Shown here: piece after piece, positions 61,796-64,000 of the stretch
Layout of the letters: the number at the start of each line of letters is the position of its first letter
Numbering within the stretch: position 1 is the first letter of the stretch
DNA from: Hymenobacter cyanobacteriorum
GTDB lineage: Bacteria > Bacteroidota > Bacteroidia > Cytophagales > Hymenobacteraceae
Direction: 5' to 3'
NCBI RefSeq assembly: GCF_022631375.1
Contig: NZ_JALBGC010000001.1
Location: 1,116,001 to 1,180,000 of the forward strand
Length of the DNA stretch: 64,000 bases
Position numbers and translations under genes: made by a program
Notes under the pieces: generated by a model
The model's database searches: none
Seen by the model: only the letters and a program-made list of their open reading frames with translations
Told to the model about the DNA's origin: nothing

Positions 61796-61901
61796 GAACG
61801 TCATGCAGAGCGAAGCGAAGCATCTTGCCCGCCACCACTAACTCAGTCGATTGGATTGCGTTGCGCGGTAACGATGCTTCGCTACGCTCTGCATGACGTT
61901 C
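61796..61901. repeat. Inverted repeat, family A (inside the LytS/LytTR operon)
   Basis: Arms 61796-61824 and 61873-61901 (29 bp, one mismatch) carry GTCATGCAGAGCGAAGCGAA then GCATC. It starts 2 bp after the kinase stop codon and ends 28 bp before the regulator start, so it occupies the intra-operon gap as in the RND operon. Confidence 0.95.
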
Positions 61902-61929
61902 TTTTGGGGTTTCAATCCCATTTCCACTC

Positions 61930-62610
61930 ATGTCCTCCCCTACTCGCTGCCTGATTGTTGATGATGAGCCGCTGGCCCATCAGGTGCTCACCCAGTTCAT
62001 TGCCCAAACGCCCGGCCTGGTGCTGGCCGGCACCTGCCGCAACGCCATGGAAGCCCACGAGTACCTCAGCAGCCAGCCCGTTGATTTGCTGTTTCTCGAC
62101 ATCGAAATGCCGCTGATGAACGGCCTGGCCTTTCTGCGTACACTCAAGAATCCGCCCAAAACCATCATCACCACCGCCTACCGCGAATACGCCTACGACG
62201 GCTACGAGCTCGACGTGCTCGACTACCTGCTCAAGCCCTTTAGCTACGAGCGTTTCCGCAAGGCCACCGGCCGACTGCAGCCCGCCGCCGCGCCCGAGGA
62301 GGAAAAGTCGCTGCTGCTGAAAGACCAGGGCAGCCTGTTCAAGGTGCCCTACCGCGATATTCTGTACGTGGAGGGCTGCAAGGACTACGTGAAGGTCGTG
62401 ACGACCGCCAAAACCCATCTGCACCACGCCACCATGCAGGCCATGGCCGACCAACTGGGCGCGGCCTTCGGACGGTTGCACCGCTCGTTTATCGTGAACG
62501 CGGCCCACATCCGGCGGCTGCAGCCCGAGCAGGTCGAGCTGACGGATGGCAGCCTGATTCCCATCGGCCAGTCCTATAAGCCCGAGCTGCTGGCCTGGTT
62601 CAAGAAGTAG
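61930..62610 (+). CDS. LytTR-family response regulator
   Basis: The 226-residue protein has a receiver domain with Asp57 in LLFLDIEMP, the acidic pair in LIVDDEPLAH and the Lys in YLLKPFSYERF. The LytTR DNA-binding domain covers about 125-226 (FKVPYRDILYVEGCKDYVKV, FGRLHRSFIVNAAHIRRL, LTDGSLIPIGQSYK). It should pair with the preceding kinase and bind the direct repeats between the kinase gene and the TonB receptor gene. It ends 4 bp before the convergent amidohydrolase stop. Confidence 0.95.
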   Translation: MSSPTRCLIVDDEPLAHQVLTQFIAQTPGLVLAGTCRNAMEAHEYLSSQPVDLLFLDIEMPLMNGLAFLRTLKNPPKTIITTAYREYAYDGYELDVLDYLLKPFSYERFRKATGRLQPAAAPEEEKSLLLKDQGSLFKVPYRDILYVEGCKDYVKVVTTAKTHLHHATMQAMADQLGAAFGRLHRSFIVNAAHIRRLQPEQVELTDGSLIPIGQSYKPELLAWFKK

Positions 62611-62614
62611 CCGG

Positions 62615-64000
62615 CTACTGCTGATAATCGGCCAGCTTGCGCATTTGCGCCGGCTCGTACACCTGCCCGTTTTTCACCACCAGCTGCACCCGGCGCAGGT
62701 CGCGGATTTGCTGCAGCGGGTTGCCGTCGATGATGAGCACATCAGCCTGCTTGCCGGCATCGAGCGAGCCGGCGCGTGCTTCGGCCTGCATGGCGCGGGC
62801 CGGGGCAATGGTGGCCGTTTGCAGGGCCTGCATGGGCGTGAGACCACCCTGCACGTACAGTTCCAGCTCGCGGGCCAGGCTGGTTCCGGGGAAGCCCATG
62901 TCGGTGCCCGCTACCACGGGAATGCCGTGGTCGTAGAGGGCCTTCACGAGGCGGGCGAAGCTGGCGAAGTAGGGCGCGTATTTGGCGGCGTTGTCGGGCT
63001 CGGTGCCCATGGTGCGAAACAGCGCCTGGAGCGACTGCGGCAGCCGCGCGTAGGCCGGCTCGATGGCCGTGATGTCGTCCTTGGTCGAGCGAAACATCAG
63101 CTCGTACACGCCCACGGTAGGGTCGATGACGGTGTGGTGGGCCTTGAGAAAATTGAACACCCGCGTGCTGGCCGTGTCGTCGAGGATGAGCGAACGGTCG
63201 GGGTTGCGGCGCAGGGCCCGCACCACGTAGCTGATGTGGTTCACCTGGTCCATGCCCGCATTCACGCCCTGCGTGATGGTCATGCCCTCCGGAATGTGGC
63301 CCGTGACGGGCAGGCCCACGCGGTGCGCTTCGGCGCAGATGACGGGCACCATTTCGGGCTTCACCGAGCTGTAGAGCTTGATTTGAGCGAAGCCGTTGGC
63401 CTTGTAGCGCTGCACTACGGCGGCGGCCTCAGCGGGCGTGCTGGCCCGCACAATGCCCAGCGCGGCCGGCCCCTCGCCGTCAATCAGCCCGGCTTTGAGG
63501 ATGCGTGGGCCCACGCCCCGGCCCCCATCAATGGCCTGCTGGATGGCGTTGATGTAGCTGAACTCGTTGCCGCAGTCGCGCACGGTGGTCACGCCGGCCG
63601 CCAGGTAGGCCGGCCCCCACTCGGCCTGCTGGAAGTGGGCGTGCATGTCCCACAGGCCCGGCAGCACGGTTTTGCCCTCGGCCCGAATCACGCGGGCTCC
63701 TTTGGGAATGGGCGTGGAGGAAGCCGGCCCAACTTTCAGAATCTTGCCGCCTTCCAGCACAACCACCGCATTCGGAATGGTACGCCCCTGCACTACATCC
63801 ACCACCGTGCCGCCGGCAATGGCCAGCAGCTGCGGCTTAGCCCCGGGCTTAGCCGCCGCGCCGATTTCCTGCCGGAACAGCCGCATGCCGTGCCCGGCCG
63901 CCTTGCCGATGAGGGCGGGCAGCAGGCTTTCATACGGCTGCCACATCATTTCCAGCTTGTCGCCCTCGGCGTCGTTGGTGATGATGCACAGCAGGTTGTT
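62615..64000 (-). CDS. Amidohydrolase family protein (5' end outside window)
   Basis: The frame is open to the window edge (462 codons seen), so the true start is further on. The amidohydrolase core begins with the urease-like strand LLAIAGGTVVDVVQGRTIPNAVVVLEGGKI, the metal motif GLWDMHAHFQ, then GLPVTGHIPEG, QVNHISYV and GTDMGFPGTSLARELE, which supply the remaining His and Asp ligands. It resembles the prolidase/imidazolonepropionase-like subfamily. The residues before it (NNLLCIITNDAEGD, MMWQPYESLLPALIGKA) belong to an extra N-terminal domain whose kind cannot be judged. Confidence 0.9.
   Translation of the reverse strand, partial: NNLLCIITNDAEGDKLEMMWQPYESLLPALIGKAAGHGMRLFRQEIGAAAKPGAKPQLLAIAGGTVVDVVQGRTIPNAVVVLEGGKILKVGPASSTPIPKGARVIRAEGKTVLPGLWDMHAHFQQAEWGPAYLAAGVTTVRDCGNEFSYINAIQQAIDGGRGVGPRILKAGLIDGEGPAALGIVRASTPAEAAAVVQRYKANGFAQIKLYSSVKPEMVPVICAEAHRVGLPVTGHIPEGMTITQGVNAGMDQVNHISYVVRALRRNPDRSLILDDTASTRVFNFLKAHHTVIDPTVGVYELMFRSTKDDITAIEPAYARLPQSLQALFRTMGTEPDNAAKYAPYFASFARLVKALYDHGIPVVAGTDMGFPGTSLARELELYVQGGLTPMQALQTATIAPARAMQAEARAGSLDAGKQADVLIIDGNPLQQIRDLRRVQLVVKNGQVYEPAQMRKLADYQQ

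Overview
The window is high-GC DNA from a member of the Bacteroidota, most likely a Hymenobacter-type cytophagale (Hymenobacteraceae). The taxonomic call is inference from gene content and style. It rests on a SusC/SusD pair, four proteins ending in type IX secretion (T9SS) sorting domains with YPNP motifs, Oar-like TonB receptors, GSxA-type lipoprotein signals, Bacteroidetes-style -7 boxes (TAnnTTTG) instead of strong Shine-Dalgarno sites, and very GC-rich codon use. No phage, IS transposase, CRISPR array or plasmid gene was found.

Layout. 1-5.8 kb (minus strand): a small polysaccharide-utilisation locus, SusC, SusD and a GH43 lipoprotein, with two LacI-type operators over the susC promoter. 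6 kb: tRNA-Val(GAC). 6.3-9.7 kb: tandem outer-membrane barrel paralogues, a small membrane protein, and an alpha/beta-hydrolase whose nucleophile serine is replaced by glycine. 9.8-16.1 kb: a tripartite RND efflux operon (adaptor, pump, TolC-like factor). 16-28 kb: DJ-1/PfpI protein, HupE-like membrane protein, DUF3500 T9SS protein, NAD-dependent epimerase, MscS channel, PAS-rich hybrid histidine kinase, M1 peptidase. 28.6-33 kb: phosphate transporter and Oar-like TonB receptor. 33-40 kb: thioesterase, GMC oxidoreductase, small lipoproteins, Uma2 nuclease, aldehyde dehydrogenase. 40-49 kb: PAP2, DinB, SDR, RluF, a stop-interrupted S41 peptidase, RlmF, cold-shock protein. 49.3-49.9 kb: two paralogous micro-proteins. 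50.6-57 kb: an accessory secreted-enzyme cluster (GH64 and GH16 beta-1,3-glucanases and a metzincin protease) built from shared CBM6 and T9SS modules. 57-64 kb: lysoplasmalogenase, TonB receptor, LytS/LytTR two-component system and a partial amidohydrolase.

Two features go beyond ordinary gene content. First, at least fifteen long inverted repeats (arms of about 22-43 bp, often perfect) sit between genes and fall into six unrelated sequence families; they occur about once per 4 kb. Second, the 50.6-57 kb cluster is a mosaic: the GH64 and protease genes share a CBM6 block that is nearly identical even at silent sites, while GH64 and GH16 share the T9SS tail, which points to recent module shuffling or gene conversion. 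The likely shared job of that cluster is attack on beta-1,3-glucan and protein, for example laminarin or fungal walls. A third regulatory observation is a pair of 13-bp direct repeats, 21 bp apart, between the LytS/LytTR genes and a divergent TonB receptor, which fits the known binding geometry of LytTR regulators.
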